64,000 nucleotides of DNA, from positions 24,525,001 through 24,589,000 of the forward strand of contig NC_079377.1 in assembly GCF_021018895.1 (NCBI RefSeq), given 5' to 3'. The notes under the pieces are model-generated. The model worked only from the letters and a program-made list of their open reading frames with translations, had not been told where the DNA came from and made no database searches. This DNA comes from Seriola aureovittata. Its lineage: Eukaryota > Chordata > Actinopteri > Carangiformes > Carangidae. Below, piece by piece: positions 31,263 through 43,939 of this stretch (position 1 is the first letter of the stretch; each line of letters starts with the position of its first letter). A program made the position numbers and the translations under genes.

Positions 31263-31389
31263 TAAAAACAATGTTTGACGTTTTTATTCCTTACTATCCT
31301 GTTGTATTTTTTGTTGTCTTCATGCCTTATTATACAATGACTTTCTATGCCTTATTATCCAATGTCATTTTTATGGGGTGGCTTGGTGT

Positions 31390-31470
31390 AATAAATCAAT
31401 CAGTCAATCAGTCTTTATTTGTAGCTTTTTCCATACAGGTTAGTATAGTTCAAAGTGTTTCACTGATGAC
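31390..31470 (-). mobile_element. 3' tail of a dispersed non-LTR element
   Basis: Reads 'caatcagtcaatcagtcttt', then atttgtagc, then a cagttcaaagtg-like phrase. On the minus strand this is a retroelement 3' end with AATAAA and ATTG-type tandem tails. It abuts the satellite edge. Confidence 0.45.
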
Positions 31471-32694
31471 TGATAAGCTAAACAGAAAAGGACAAATCAA
31501 GTAAAAATGCTGACAATTAGATAAAATAACACTTTGAAAAAAGATAAAACAATAATAGAAGTACAAATGAAATAGAAAAGGATACAATTATAAATAAACA
31601 TATAAAATAGAATAAAGTACAATAATAAAAGAAAACACAGACTAAAATACAATTTAGATACATAGTATAACATTTCTAAACAGTTATTTACATTAATAAT
31701 ATAATACAAATATAATCGTAGGTAGAATTAAAATAATAAAATGAAAATAAAAAACATTAGTAATATTGATAATAAAATAATAATAATAATGATTAAAATT
31801 TATATGATATCAAAATAATATAACTATTATAAATCTAATGACAAAAAATATGCTAATATTATTTTGTAAAATGTATGCAAATACAATAATAAAATAATAC
31901 TGTGGTGGTGTTATGACAGAATAGAATGCATTACCTATGTTATATTATGATAATTTAGTATACATTATTATATCATGTAACAGTTACAAATTAACAATGT
32001 GAAATCATGTTGTAATAGGTGTTCAGTTTGGGTCGGTCTAACATGGAGTTATTTCAAATGCTTAATCCACTATTTCATCCTCTCAGGACGAACGGTCATC
32101 ACTTGAAATATCTTAAATCCAGGGCTATGATCATCAAACACTTGAGCATTAAAGTTCACAAAAATGCACAAAGTCAAACAAAAAAAGTTACTCCATAGAC
32201 TCTGTTTTGTAATCTGTGTCATGTTATCAATGAACATTGTCCTCAAAGAGAGTGTTTGGGTTTTTACTAACTCAATGACAGTGGGAGTCTTTATGACCCT
32301 AAAAACAAATATGCCCAAGAGGTGACTAAGATGTAGCTTTTCTTTCTGCCAGGTCCCAAAGTGACCATGTGACAGGAGAGTTGAGGGGGCTGCTGAGCCT
32401 GTTGACCACATAGTAATGTGTAATCTTTTTAACTTGTCCCTTGTAATATTTTACAGCTTTACAATGTCCAAAGGTGATGCAGCGATAAATGGCCAGGTAG
32501 GGCTGAAGAACCTAAATTCAGTGGCATAAAACAACGTGGTGAACAGAGATTCCTCTGCAGAGAACAGTTCCTGACAGTGCAGCTACACAGGTGAGTAATT
32601 CAACTTTTTTAATGGTCTTGATCATTGGTCCAAAGTTGCATAACTCCGTGTTTTACTTCTGTCAACTTAAAGCAAATTTTCTTTGCTCTTGAGG
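31471..32694 (+). other. AT-rich spacer and 5' untranslated region of slc22a7
   Basis: About 31.5-32.0 kb is very AT-rich with no gene. A likely noncoding first exon ends at 32590 (CACAG|GTGAGT), and the coding exon begins after the AG at about 32671. The transcription start is not defined. Confidence 0.5.
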
Positions 32695-35600
32695 ATGAAG
32701 TTTGAGAATATCCTGGAGGAAATCGGCGGTTTTGGGCCTTTCCAAATCCTCATCATCGTCCTGCTCTGCACCCCTCGAATAGTTCTTCCCTGTCACTTTT
32801 TACTGAACAACTTCATCGCTGCCGTGCCTCCTCACTGGTGTGATGTCAGCACCCTGGATGATGGAAGACTCTTCAGAAGTTTAACCCAGCAACAGAGACT
32901 GACCGTCAGCGTTCCCCTACAAAAAGATGGGAAACCAAAATCCTGTGAGATGTTTTCATCGCCTCAGTTTCAGATCTTATACAATGGGTCCAACAGCAGT
33001 GCTGAGCTTCCCACAATTCAGTGTCAGAGTGGATGGATTTACGACAACTCCACCTTCACCTCCACCCTGGCAACAGAGGTATACAGTGATGCTTTAAAAT
33101 CAATTATCAATTGAAATCTGTCTAGTTATAATATTTGTACAGCACACTAAAAAAAACACCAAACACAAGACCGAACATAAACAGCTTTACAGCATTTATA
33201 ATGTGACATATTGTTAAGTATTAACAGCTAAATAAATGAATTGAAATTTCAGTGAGTAATAGCCCTTTACACAAGAATAATTTGAGCTACAAAATAGGTT
33301 TTTGTTTTGTTTGTGAAACTTTGTGTTTGGTACCTTTGGTCGTAGCAGAAATCTGGGACCAACATAATTTATTGAGGAAGCTTTTCTCTGTGATTGGCAT
33401 TTTCAGTGGGACCTAGTATGTGATAGAAAAAGCTTGACAAAAACCACAGGTACCATCTTCTTCCTCGGAGTGATGATGGGAGCCATAGCTTTTGGATTCC
33501 TCTGCGATAAGTACGTGTATAAAAAAAACTAACTTCTTCCCTTTTTACTAACTAATTTTACTTCTTTTTGTTCATTATACTTTAATAAAAAACATTTAAA
33601 ATCACATTTCCAATGCCTTGAAGGAGTTGACACTTTAAAGAAAAATTGTTTCACAAATGAATTATTACATTTTTTCAGGTATGGGAGGAAAACTACTCTC
33701 CTGGCCTCATACATCATGGTGATTGTGTTCGGCTTCTCCAGTGCTTTTGCAAACTCCTACGTCCTGTTCGCAGTGCTGAGATTTCTCACTGGCTTTGCAC
33801 TGACAGGGATCACTATCAATTCAATCGTTCTCAGTAAGCTAACGAGTTCACCATATCACCTTAAAAGGTAATGATGTATCATGTGTTGTGCTTGTTGGCC
33901 AAATAAATCAGTTATGGCAGGTAAAGTTTTTCAAAAGGTAAGATACACAAATTCAAAATTACATAGCTAACCTGATCACAACAAAATGTAGAAATCATTA
34001 TTTTTCATTTATTTTGTCATTTTCCTCACCTTGCAGGCATCGAGTGGGTAGACATAGGTCATAGGTCATTTATTGGTGTGATTGGCAGCCTGGCCTGGTC
34101 TGTAGGTAACATGCTGCTGGCAGGATTCGCCTTGCTGGTGACGGACTGGCGGACGCTGATCATGACTGTTACAGCCCCTCTGGGTTTTGCAGTTTTGACC
34201 TGGTGGTAAGTGAAGTGCATGCACCCACACAGACATGTTATACATGACATATATGCCCATATATCAAGAGTGAAGAGTGATGCTGCCCTATATTTCACCT
34301 ATAAAGGAATATATTATTATCACATATATACACTCTCTGGATATGTCAAGATATAAAGTTATAACATATATGAAATACCCATAGTAAAATTTGTATATAT
34401 AGTTAAATAAAAAAATATCTATATAAGGAAATTTTATATGTGTGTTTATGATATGTATTTAATTTATAAATAAAAGTTTTTTATGACAACATACGTGTAC
34501 AAATTTTATGTTTATATATTAATTTTCTTATTAAATTTAAAGATACATGTCTATCTTATGTAATATCAATATAGATTGACAGGCTTTGGGATGGATAAAT
34601 ATTTACATTACATAGAGTATGTCTATAATATAAGCATACATACATAAACATATATATTTGTATGGGCTATACATGATTTTTACATATATATTTTTCTTCT
34701 TATGTACATGTATTTCAAATATGACATCATGTGTTATTTCATTAAAAAAAAGATAGAAGATATATTTTTCACTTAATGACAAATTAATTTAATCCATTTC
34801 TCCAAAATCAACCTTTCACTTTAAAAAAAAAACTAATTAGTAATTTAATTAAATATTAAGTTCAATTATGACCTAATTAATGTGTAACTATTTGAATGTA
34901 ACTGCAGGTGGATCCCTGAATCAGCTCGATGGCTTCTGGCGAAAGGTAAAGTGGAGAGAGCTCAATTTTACCTCGACAAATGTGCAAAGTTCAACAAAAG
35001 ACAAAAACTGTCATCTAAATTAAAACTGGAGGTAAGATAAATGAATAACTAAATGGGTTTAATTTTTATTATCCTTTTAAAATCCACTTTTACGTATCAC
35101 TTAACGTTACTTCTCTGCCTCTGTGCAGACGCTCTCCAACATCGAGATGCTGGAAAAACAGGATAAAAACTACACTTACCTCGACCTGATCAAGACCCCA
35201 AAGATGAGACAGTTGACTCTCCTGACTGGGATTGTGTGGTGGGTCTCACCTCAGAAAGCATCAACCTAAATTACTACTGTTAATGGTCCCAAAAGTGATG
35301 GGAATTTGTGTTTTAAATGCACATTGTTCGCTGCAGGTATGGAGTTGCCTCCACGTATTATGGCATCAGCCTGAACATCACCGGATTTGGTTTGAATATG
35401 TACCTCACACACTTCATCTACGCAGCCATCGAAGTTCCTGCCAAGTTGATGGTTTACTGCTTCCTAAACATCATTGGACGCAGGAAATGCCAAGCAGGCA
35501 CCTTGTTACTGACAGGAGTCTGCATCGCCATAAACATCTTCATCCCTAAAGGTCAGGGTGCAGATCAGAGCTGCTTTTACGTTTTAGGAAGGATTTCTGA

Positions 35601-37519
35601 TACTGTGATATTGTGACTTATAAATGGAAACACAACCACTGCTGCTATTTTTTTTATGGAAGCCCCGAAAATCAAGTGTTGGAAAAATTTCACTTGCCTC
35701 TTGAGGAATCTTTTCACAGCTGAAAAAACAGAATGGATCATATGGGGTTTGTTTTTTTCACAGAAAAACATTTAAAAATTAACTTGCCTCTCTGTGATTT
35801 ATTTACTTTTTTGTTAAAATTGGATCCAAACCCTCATCAGTGGACCTGTACCAGGCCATGCAATATTTGCTATCACAGTGCAATGATAACCATATAAAAG
35901 TAAGGTTAATAATAATTATAATATAAAAATGAATAATAATTATATGACTTACTCAGGTATAGTAGGGCATTTGTGTGGTGCATCATCTTTTCTCATAACT
36001 CTCTGCCACACCCACAACAGCAGGTTATCATTGCTTTATTGTCTTTTATTGCTTTAATGTTTCTGCATGTGTCGCTTTGTTTTTAATACCTCCTCTTGTA
36101 AAAGTACTTTGATCTGCATTTTATGTAATAAAAAGTTGCCTCATATGGTCATCCAGGCTTATCTCATGCACAGCACTGTATACTGTACTTGTTGTCTGTA
36201 GGTCTGTGGCATGTGCGTGCTGTCGTTGCTATTCTTGGGAAAGGCCTATCAGAAGCTTCCTTCACAACTATCTTCCTCTACACAACAGAGCTTTACCCCA
36301 CAGTCGTCAGGTCAGTCACTGTCAAACTGTCCTGCATGTGCTGCACTGACGTGACCTTACGTCCTAATTCCGCTCATCATTCACATCGGTTCTGTGTCGT
36401 GGTTTACCCTCCAGTGTGACATGATACTTACCTACTGGACTTTTAGATGAAATTAAATATTATCATTAAGGATAGGATAGATGGACAAAACTGTGTAAAC
36501 AAAAGTTGTAAAATGCTGTAATTTCCCTTTACTCTATTTCTGCTTTTGTATTTTATAGTTTAGGTGGTAAAAACTAAAATGATTTTCTTATTTCTTTTTT
36601 TAGATTTTAATTTAATTGGTAGAGAACAGTATTGTGTTGTGTTGTTTACTTCATCCCTTTATCAGTTAAGTTTACCAGCTCTTTCTATCTAACTATCACT
36701 AATACTGATGTATTTAATCATGTTTAACACTCTTTACAACTTTAGTCTGTGTTGGGAGCCTATTATTTCAGTTCTAATGTGATTGGGAAACACTTTAGAG
36801 ACTGATTGACTTTAACCTGATTGATTAAACTCTGATATTAATCATTGAATTTTCTGAAACGGGATGTTTGTGATCAGTTCAGTCGAAGGCCATGAAATAA
36901 ACCTGAACCTTTCCCACCTGCAGAAAGCTCATAGAGAGAGTTAAATAACAGCAATGGATGAACTCATTTACCATGTAGCTTATGATTGACTTTCTCTCTC
37001 ACCAGACAAAACGGTTTGGGCTACACCAGCTTCATGAGTCGTCTGGGAGTGTCGGTAGCTCCTCTCATCCTGCTGCTGGAGGACGTGTGGACTCTTTTCC
37101 CTCAGATCATCATCTGCTCTGTGGCCATCGTGTCCGGCCTGGTGGCTCTGCTGCTCCCTGAGACGCACAACGTGAGGCTGCCAGAGACCATCGACGACAT
37201 TGAAAAGCCAAGGTTAGTAAACTAATACATGAGAGACACAGTGTGTGGTATTTGAGAATGTAGTTTGTCGCTACTTTGGCGCCATCTTGTGGTAGAATTG
37301 AGAGACAGCAATGATTAGACTGATTATTTTCAAACTGGTAACAAACATCATATAATACAATATATTAATAAAAAGTTGCACCTCAGCTCAAAAACCCAAA
37401 CACTCACTTGCTTCATTGGTTTGTTTCATTTCAGTAAAAACACCATCTGCTCTCACTCCGTGGAGTCTTCAGGTGTTTTCCTAGAAACAAAGATCACAAC
37501 AGACCCACAACAGCAGTGA
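32695..37519 (+). CDS. slc22a7: Solute carrier family 22 member 7-like organic anion transporter
   Basis: Major-facilitator transporter of the SLC22 organic anion/cation family in the plasma membrane; mammalian SLC22A7 (OAT2) exchanges organic anions and cyclic nucleotides in liver and kidney. Exons: 32695-33078, 33407-33510, 33679-33833, 34037-34205, 34908-35031, 35129-35238, 35337-35551, 36202-36310, 37006-37212, 37435-37519 (TGA). All introns are GT-AG and phases join, giving 553 aa; human SLC22A7 is about 548. Seen: N-terminal [17 protein letters not shown], a large loop with NGS, NSS and NST glycosylation sites, the MFS signature LCDKYGRKTTL after TM2, [15 protein letters not shown] before the central loop, [10 protein letters not shown], and [16 protein letters not shown] near the end. 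The start is the ATG at 32695, which fits the family; the in-frame TTG at 32683 is not needed. Assignment to member 7 rests on remembered resemblance. The gene appears intact. Confidence 0.93.
37279..37292 (-). promoter_or_regulatory. CTCF-like motif, minus orientation
   Basis: The plus strand GCGCCATCTTGTGG is the complement of CCACAAGATGGCGC, 13 of 14 against CCASYAGRKGGCRS. It lies in the last slc22a7 intron. Confidence 0.35.
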
Positions 37520-37742
37520 CGGAACGAGTGGAGCAAGGACTTTGTTTGTGTGTTCATACACATCAAGCTGAACTGCCATGACCTTACTGCCTTTTGACTT
37601 TGTCAGTGTCAACAGTGAAAGTGAGACTGCCGTCTTCATGTTTTTCAAGAAAACTCAGGTCAAAATCTTTGTTTGTGTGGTTTGTACACATCAATATAGA
37701 TATCAAATATGGAAAATGATTTATTTATAAAGGTACAAACTG

Positions 37743-37748
37743 AATAAA
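37743..37748 (+). terminator. slc22a7: Candidate slc22a7 poly(A) signal
   Basis: AATAAA, 224 bp after the stop codon and the first good hexamer in the 3' flank. Confidence 0.6.
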
Positions 37749-37759
37749 TTAAATCTGAA

Positions 37760-38407
37760 ACCAGTTCATCTACAATTGTGTTTTATTTGATCTGAATGAT
37801 AAAAACACCACCAACTGTAATGTAATGGAATAATATGATTTCACATTAGCTAAATATACATAAAATTGTCTGAAACTATATGCAGCTGTGTTATCAACTA
37901 CCATAAATGTAATTAGATTAAAGACAAATTTCATGGCAGGGCTCCACAGGGTCACCTTAAAAACTGCTGACAGTCACTGCGGCAAAATCACTGTTAGCCA
38001 ATATGTCAGTCTCTCTGGATATTCAATGAAATAACATTTCTTCGCGGCCCACAAAACAAAAAACTCATCAATACAAAAACACTTAACATTAGAGTTCAGT
38101 AGGTTCACGAAAATAAGAGTGCAAAAAAAAGGAAATGATATATGATATGATATGATAAAGTGCATGTTGCAGAGTAAAAAGAAGAAAGCCATTACATTGC
38201 ATTGTAGGAAGTACTAAGTTGACCGTATAGACATTTTCAGCATAAAGAAAAGTTAGAGCCGTGGTTCCCAGCCTGTGGGCCGTGAAGATGTTGCAATAAT
38301 TTGATTCCTTGACGCCATTGTCCATGACTGAACAATGGTTTCAGTATCTGTCTGAGTTGTCCCAAACTCAACCAAAGGGTGCGTTTGGGAATCTTGTATG
38401 TCCCTCC
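37760..38407. other. Spacer between convergent slc22a7 and the GPCR gene
   Basis: No coding sequence is seen. It probably holds the GPCR 3'UTR on the minus strand. A phrase at about 38255-38310 (gtggttcccagcctgtgggc) resembles the ends of common vertebrate DNA transposon fragments. Confidence 0.45.
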
Positions 38408-40267
38408 TCAAAGTCTCGTCTCCACAGTCTCAGCCACAGTTTCCACAGTGGGTCTCCGGCTCTCTTTCTGTTTTGACTTTTGACAGCAGGGCAGTGCCTG
38501 CAGCACCTCTTTGGGTCCTTTGGTCATGAATATATAGAGGAAGGGGTCCACCAGAGGACTGAGGTAGAGCAGCAGGTGAGACACCAACCCCAGATAGCGC
38601 ACTGCCTCCTTAAAGGACAGCGCCTCCAGGAGGACGCTGAGGATGAAGGGGACGTAAAGGAGGGTGTAATTAGCCCAGATAGCAGCGATCCCCCACACCG
38701 TCCTCCTCCTCTCTGGTGTTGGAGGGTTGGATCGGGAGCACATCAGGGCTCTCCAGGAGTCCACAGCGAAGAAGAGGAGGAAGGGGAAAGGGCTGAGCAG
38801 AGCCACTGCAAACCAGAGGGTGTACTTGAGCACGGCCAGGGCCAGGACGGCGAATGGAGCAGCCCACGCTATCAAGACCACGGCAGGAGACTGGCGGATA
38901 TTTCTGGAGCAGCCCAGACACTGCGGGTAAGCCACCAGGAGGTGACGCTCCTGGGCTATGAACAGCATGAGGGTGATGTTGGAGACGACGCCAAAATAGA
39001 AGATGAAGTCGGTGGCGTTGGAGGAGAGGAAGGTCCCGTTCTCCATGTCCACATCCACAGTGGGGCGACCGAAGAAACTGATGACGTCGGAAACCAGGAG
39101 AAACATGACGTGCATGGGAACTTTATTCTCACCTGGATAGAGGACATAGGAAGACGAATTATTAATACTGATAGTTTTCACACTTTTGTCTCTCTTCATC
39201 TTATTTGTATGATGGTTTTAAAACATACTGTAGAACGCCTTTAGGGAGTGTCTTCAAATTTGGTACAAATGTTCACTTGGACTCAAGGATGAACCGAAAA
39301 AGCATTCTTTTAGCCATAACTCAAGACTCAAGAAACGTAAAGGAGATATTTGTAAGTTTTGCTCTAGCTATGTAGCCAACGATAGCATTAACAGCTGTTT
39401 ACTTACCAGTCTAGAGGAAACGTTTTGAGTCCAGCATCAAACTTCATTCCTTTACTCAACAACGCCAAGTTAACTCTCGTCTCTAACACGTCTTTTCTTC
39501 TACTGAAGTAAGCATGCTAACCAGCTAGCCCCGGCCCATCTCGTCGCTTTCCGTTAGCGGCTCAACATATCCTCCAGTCTGCCCTGAAGACGTATGGTTG
39601 CTCAGAGGACGTATTATAACCTCTTGTCTTGTAAACACAACGATGGCTGAAAGAAACCACGTTCGGCGGCAGAGAAAACTTACAAATAGACCCTTTAACA
39701 CAAATGTCTATGATGCAGTGATGACATATTGTATCCACACAGGTAGAGGTCAGCTTCACTGTGACATCATCATGTTCAAGCTTACCTTGAAATGACAGTG
39801 TATTTACATGGATTATTTATAGCAGGTGTATCAAACGATAAACTTGCCAAGACGAACTGGAATCAAAGATTTTTTGTTTGTTATGGTTTTTTTTCTCATC
39901 TCTTATGACATAAATAACACACAGCTGCTAAAATGTTCATACAAACTGTCTATTGAGAAGGGTTAGTGAGCCAAATGGGGCTGCTACAGAGCTAGCTTAG
40001 CGCAAACCCCTACATTGGTTGATTATCATTGTGTGTTTTCATATGATTGGTGGATACTTTAAGTTACAGGACAGAGAGAAGAGCACAGAACAAACCTTTG
40101 GACAGATTCTTGAGGGCGTAAAGGGCCAGTCCAATCACAGGCAGCCCTAAAGTGAAGGTCAACCAGCTGATCACCTTGGCCACCTGCACAGTGGCGGGTG
40201 TGGAGGTGTTGCCTGTGACGTTGATGAGGAGGGGCGCAGTTGTTGTCACCGCGTTACTGTCAGCCAT
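38408..40267 (-). CDS. Atypical class A G-protein-coupled receptor, orphan
   Basis: Two coding exons on the minus strand: 40267-40096 and 39132-38408, joined by a GT-AG intron in phase 1, giving 298 aa. The start is the ATG at 40267; the frame upstream of it opens only with GTG. The N-terminus has NVT and NTS glycosylation sites. TM1 (VISWLTFTLGLPVIGLALYA) is followed by TM2 with the conserved Asp (FLLVSDV), an ERH in place of DRY after TM3, a DPFLY form of NPxxY in TM7, and a C-terminal CC suited to palmitoylation. Missing: the TM1 Asn, the Cys at the top of TM3, a long second extracellular loop, and CWxP in TM6. It resembles fish orphan receptors sometimes labelled as proton-sensing-receptor-like, but I do not claim a ligand. 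The intron holds a MITE at 39338-39698. Confidence 0.85.
39338..39698 (+). mobile_element. Short TIR element (MITE), copy 1
   Basis: Ends are TAAAGGAGATATTTGT and ACAAATAGACCCTTTA, imperfect inverted repeats. The interior is closely similar to 51047-51418, with shared phrases such as 'cagctgtttacttaccagtc' and 'cagaggacgtattataacct'. There is no coding capacity. It lies inside the GPCR intron. Confidence 0.8.
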
Positions 40268-42939
40268 AAGAGGCCACACCGTGGCTATTTATGTGTTCAG
40301 CTGTTTAGATTATCATTCAGATCCTTGGAGTGAGCTGCTCAACTGATGGTGTGGACGCAGTGGGTCGTAATGAGGACAACGTCAGCCTAGTTACAGTCAA
40401 AACAAAGACCAGAATCAGCTCAAAATAAGCACTACATGATTTTACATGACTTAATTGTGAAGCTTAAAATAAAAGGCTTCGTGTATTCTTGCTTTGAATG
40501 TAGACAGAGTAAAGCCCGACAACATGGTGCTCAATTATCTGTCACCCACGATGTCTGATGTGTGATGTCTGTGCATTTAATCTGACACCTGTGAACTGTC
40601 CTCACTGTCCCCTCACCCTCGACATCATGCTTCTTTATCAAAATAAAAGTATATCTACAAAAGCGTCATCAATTTATGGCTAAATACACCACTTCTGCAG
40701 AGCTCTGAGGTGTTTTTTTTGGCGTGACTGTGTTAAAGAGTCAGGGTGAAGATTTTCAGCACTTCATTAAATTGATGTTAATATTGAAAAAACAGATAAA
40801 TGCAGGTTTAAGATTCAAATTGATCCATGTTTGTTTCTCATGTAATATATATGTATGTTTTAAAACAAATTTTTTTTTTTTAATTTTCAAAGCACGCTTA
40901 TCACCTTGAACCATCATCTTACCTTTTAATAAACGCTGAGTCAACTTTCATCCATGAAAAACTCCTCAGCTGAAATAGTTTGAGGTTGGTGTTGAATCCT
41001 GTTCAAGTATCTCATTTCCCACTTGGAGAGCCGGAGAGGATGTGTCTACCTGAGTATTGGTGAAGACGTTTAAGTCCAGGTTTGCGTTGTTTAATGTGGT
41101 TCTTTCTGGGAAGCCATTTATTTTATAGCTGCAGTTCTGAGGCTCCTTATCTCCACAGAGTTGATCTGCCTGCTTTGAATGAAGCTGAATGTACCTGAAT
41201 ATTCTCCATTGGTTCACACGGCTCATTCTGTGTGTTCATGATAATGCGGGAAGTAAAGATTTGCATGAAAGACTGATGTCAACATATTGAAACTGCTTTT
41301 ATCTTAACTTTATTCCTGTGTGTTTGTGTGGCTGTTTCTTTTTACAGTGTCGAACACAAACAGACCCAAGTTCTGACAAATTAAAATGGCTACAGGACAA
41401 AAAAAAACACTTCAGGTCGTCTGTGACACCGGGATGCTGGTCTGTAATCTAAAGTACTTTGTAATCTGAAGAATGTGACAGTGGACTGAGAGTGGCGTCT
41501 CACCAGTTAAGTACTGAGGGTGTCGGCTTCAGTGTCTGACAACTGAATCACCGAACACTGTTTCCTGCGGTGGAACAGTGACTCATAATTCAGATGACAT
41601 CTGAGGCGCTGATGAGCAAGGCCGCTAACCCGAGCTGCTCCAGTGGAGCTGCTCGGACTGTGGTCGTACTGGACAGCTTCCAGGTGTGATCAAGCAACAG
41701 CTGGGCCGTCAGTGAAACTTTCCTGAATAAACAAGGGTAAATTCACAGCTGTTTGTCTTGTTGACAGCGTCGCTCAGACACATGAACGTTAAACCGCCAT
41801 TAATGGAACGTCCTCATATACATGCAGGACATACCAGACTATGAATACACCTGTAAATATACATCCTGCAGTTAATCATTATGGATGACCATTGGGATCA
41901 TGTTAGGAAAAAAAACATGTTACAATTCTTAAATTAGAAAATGCAATTTCTGCAGGAATCACAGTGGGATTGTTGCTTCTGCACAAGCTGAAGCCGAGTT
42001 GTGTTTCTGGCTTGAATTTGTAAGAAGAAGCAGCTGAAGTCGTAACAAAAGATGGAAAAAAGGGGAAAAGGGATGAAGAATTCAAACTGTTGCGTAATCA
42101 CAACAGCTAGTACATAGAGAAAGACCGAGCAGCATCGCCTCATGTAAATCCTCATTTGCTCACTCAACTTAAATGTGTATTGGAACCGGCCGCACACAAA
42201 CTTTTAGTTTAGCACAATAACATGAGCGTTATGAGTATGAGAGCACCTGACACAAAATAAAGGTGTTACATAAACCTCGTCTGACTGGAAATGACAGTCG
42301 GTTCAACCTTTTTGTTTGAAATCATGCAACAAAAAAAGGTTTTTGAGCATTAATTCTACATCATATTAACAGGGAATATCTTATTTGGTATAAAATTACT
42401 GAGTTGATGAATGTTTATCTTTATTTTTATTAAACACAAACAAAATGATGTGTCATAACTTAGTTATTTTATGCACAAACAACATTAAATGTTGGAACTT
42501 TAAAGTCAAATTAACATAACATTTTTAATTATTCAGCTGAATCACACTCTAACTAATAATTTATTACAGTAACATGAAAGTTATCAGTTTTCCTGACACA
42601 AAATTAATGTGTCACATGATCCTCGTCTGACTGGAAATTTCTGTTAACAAAGTGATAAAATAATTTGTTTTAAATAATATAATTCTATGTGATAATGAGT
42701 CTGTCGTAACATAAAGCTTGTGTTAAAAAAAGAGCGAAAAGGATAATTATCCTTATGATAATTAATATCTATTACTGTAATTTTCTGCCGTCACAATTTC
42801 CCCTTTCTGAGTTAAAGCGCTGAATAATTGCCAGAAGTGTTTTTAGGAATTTTGGATATAAAATGTCATCACTTTTTCGTTTTATCTTATTAGATATTTG
42901 TGTTAAATCGTGTCATAATTAGTGTATAAATAAGTGAGT

Positions 42940-43080
42940 TATGGCCAAAAACGAGGCTACAAAAATGAGGTCACAGTGACCTTAACCTTTGACCTTTGAC
43001 CACCAAACCCTAATCAGTTCATCTTTGCCAAATTTGAAGAAATTCCCTTAAGGCGTTACTGAGATAGCGTGTCCACGAAA
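42940..43080 (+). repeat. Second copy of the TGACCTTTGACC-bearing dispersed repeat
   Basis: Shares blocks with 2055-2330. A DR1-type element TGACCTTTGACCA lies at 42990-43002, followed by 'ctaatcagttcatctttg' and 'caaatttgaagaaattccct'. Confidence 0.6.
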
Positions 43081-43893
43081 AAACATGGGACGTGAGGACG
43101 AACTGAAAACATAATGACTGTCGCTGACGCTGAAGCAAAATGAGCCCAACATTATGTTAATGTGTCGGTGTCGTCCTGGTGTACAGGGTATAGGTAATGA
43201 ATGTAAATCAAAGAAAACTGTAAAAATTGCCCTGACAGCGCTCATACTGGGGTCATCAGCGGCCGCTCGTCCTCTCAGCCGAGTTCAAAGACATAAGAGA
43301 ATCGTCCTTCTGCTTCACCGTTCGCTCGTCGAGCTGTGAGACAAAGTTTAAAATCCGTTGGGCTCCCCTCGGCTCTTTTCAGTCCGTCTTTACACATGAT
43401 GTGTTCAGGTCTTGTTAAAATTGACCTGTGACCGGCAGCACGCTGTGAACGCAGCTATTGTTTCTGTGAGAAGGCCTGAGCATGTTGCTTTGCATTATGG
43501 GAAAGACAGCATGAAGTTGGTGGAGGTGTGTTTAGAATATTTGCTGATAAAATAAATCGTGCAGAGTCTGTGTCCTGTTATGTTTTTCCTTTGGTCATAT
43601 TTCTTATGTTAACCAGTATCTTGTCTGATCATAGTAAGATTATAAGCAGGGTCACGGCCAGGACTGTAGAAACACTGAGGTCATGTTACTGCACGTTTAT
43701 ACACAAGGGGCATAATGTTAAATGTCAAAAATAGCAATTATTAACGGGAAGCAAAGGACCCACTCTTACTCTTCTTCCTTTTTCTCTCACTCCATTTCTG
43801 TCTTTATTAAAAGCTTGTGAGTTTTTTTATTTACTTGTAAGCTTTTCATTTATTTTTGTGTGTGTAGGTTTGTGTGTTTATCTTTTCTTCCTT

Positions 43894-43898
43894 TGTGT

Positions 43899-43936
<38 letters not shown>
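43894..43936 (+). repeat. (TG)n microsatellite
   Basis: TG dinucleotide run of about 40 bp with one GA interruption. Confidence 0.95.

Positions 43937-43939
<3 letters not shown>

Larger units (their letters stand above)
19376..31376 (+). repeat. 12-kb minisatellite array with 36-bp and 25-bp units
   Basis: The main unit is 36 bp: TATGCCTTACTATACTATG followed by TCGTTTTTATGACTTTT, with A or T variable in TATG(A/T)CG. A 25-bp unit lacks 11 bp between two TATG tetranucleotides. A longer unit carries an extra 'tatgctttt' (45 bp). Units are head to tail. The core (about 20.44-30.6 kb) is homogeneous; the edges (19.4-20.4 and 30.3-31.4 kb) are degraded. A 36-bp unit is about 28% GC with strong T-over-A skew and one CpG, which the 25-bp unit loses. 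Two of three sense frames are open in the 36-bp unit, giving false ORFs up to 178 codons. No gene is present. Confidence 0.97.

Noticed and set aside
19376..31376. Regular 36-bp periodicity suggesting a CRISPR array
   Set aside because: The repeats are contiguous with no unique spacers, and the DNA is vertebrate.
32683..32694. slc22a7 start four codons earlier
   Set aside because: The codon is TTG; the ATG at 32695 gives the usual family N-terminus.
38480..39244. 254-codon plus-strand frame opposite the GPCR exon
   Set aside because: It is the antisense shadow of the receptor exon and has no family resemblance.
40268..40279. Longer GPCR N-terminus beginning at 40279
   Set aside because: The codon there is GTG; the first ATG in frame is at 40267.
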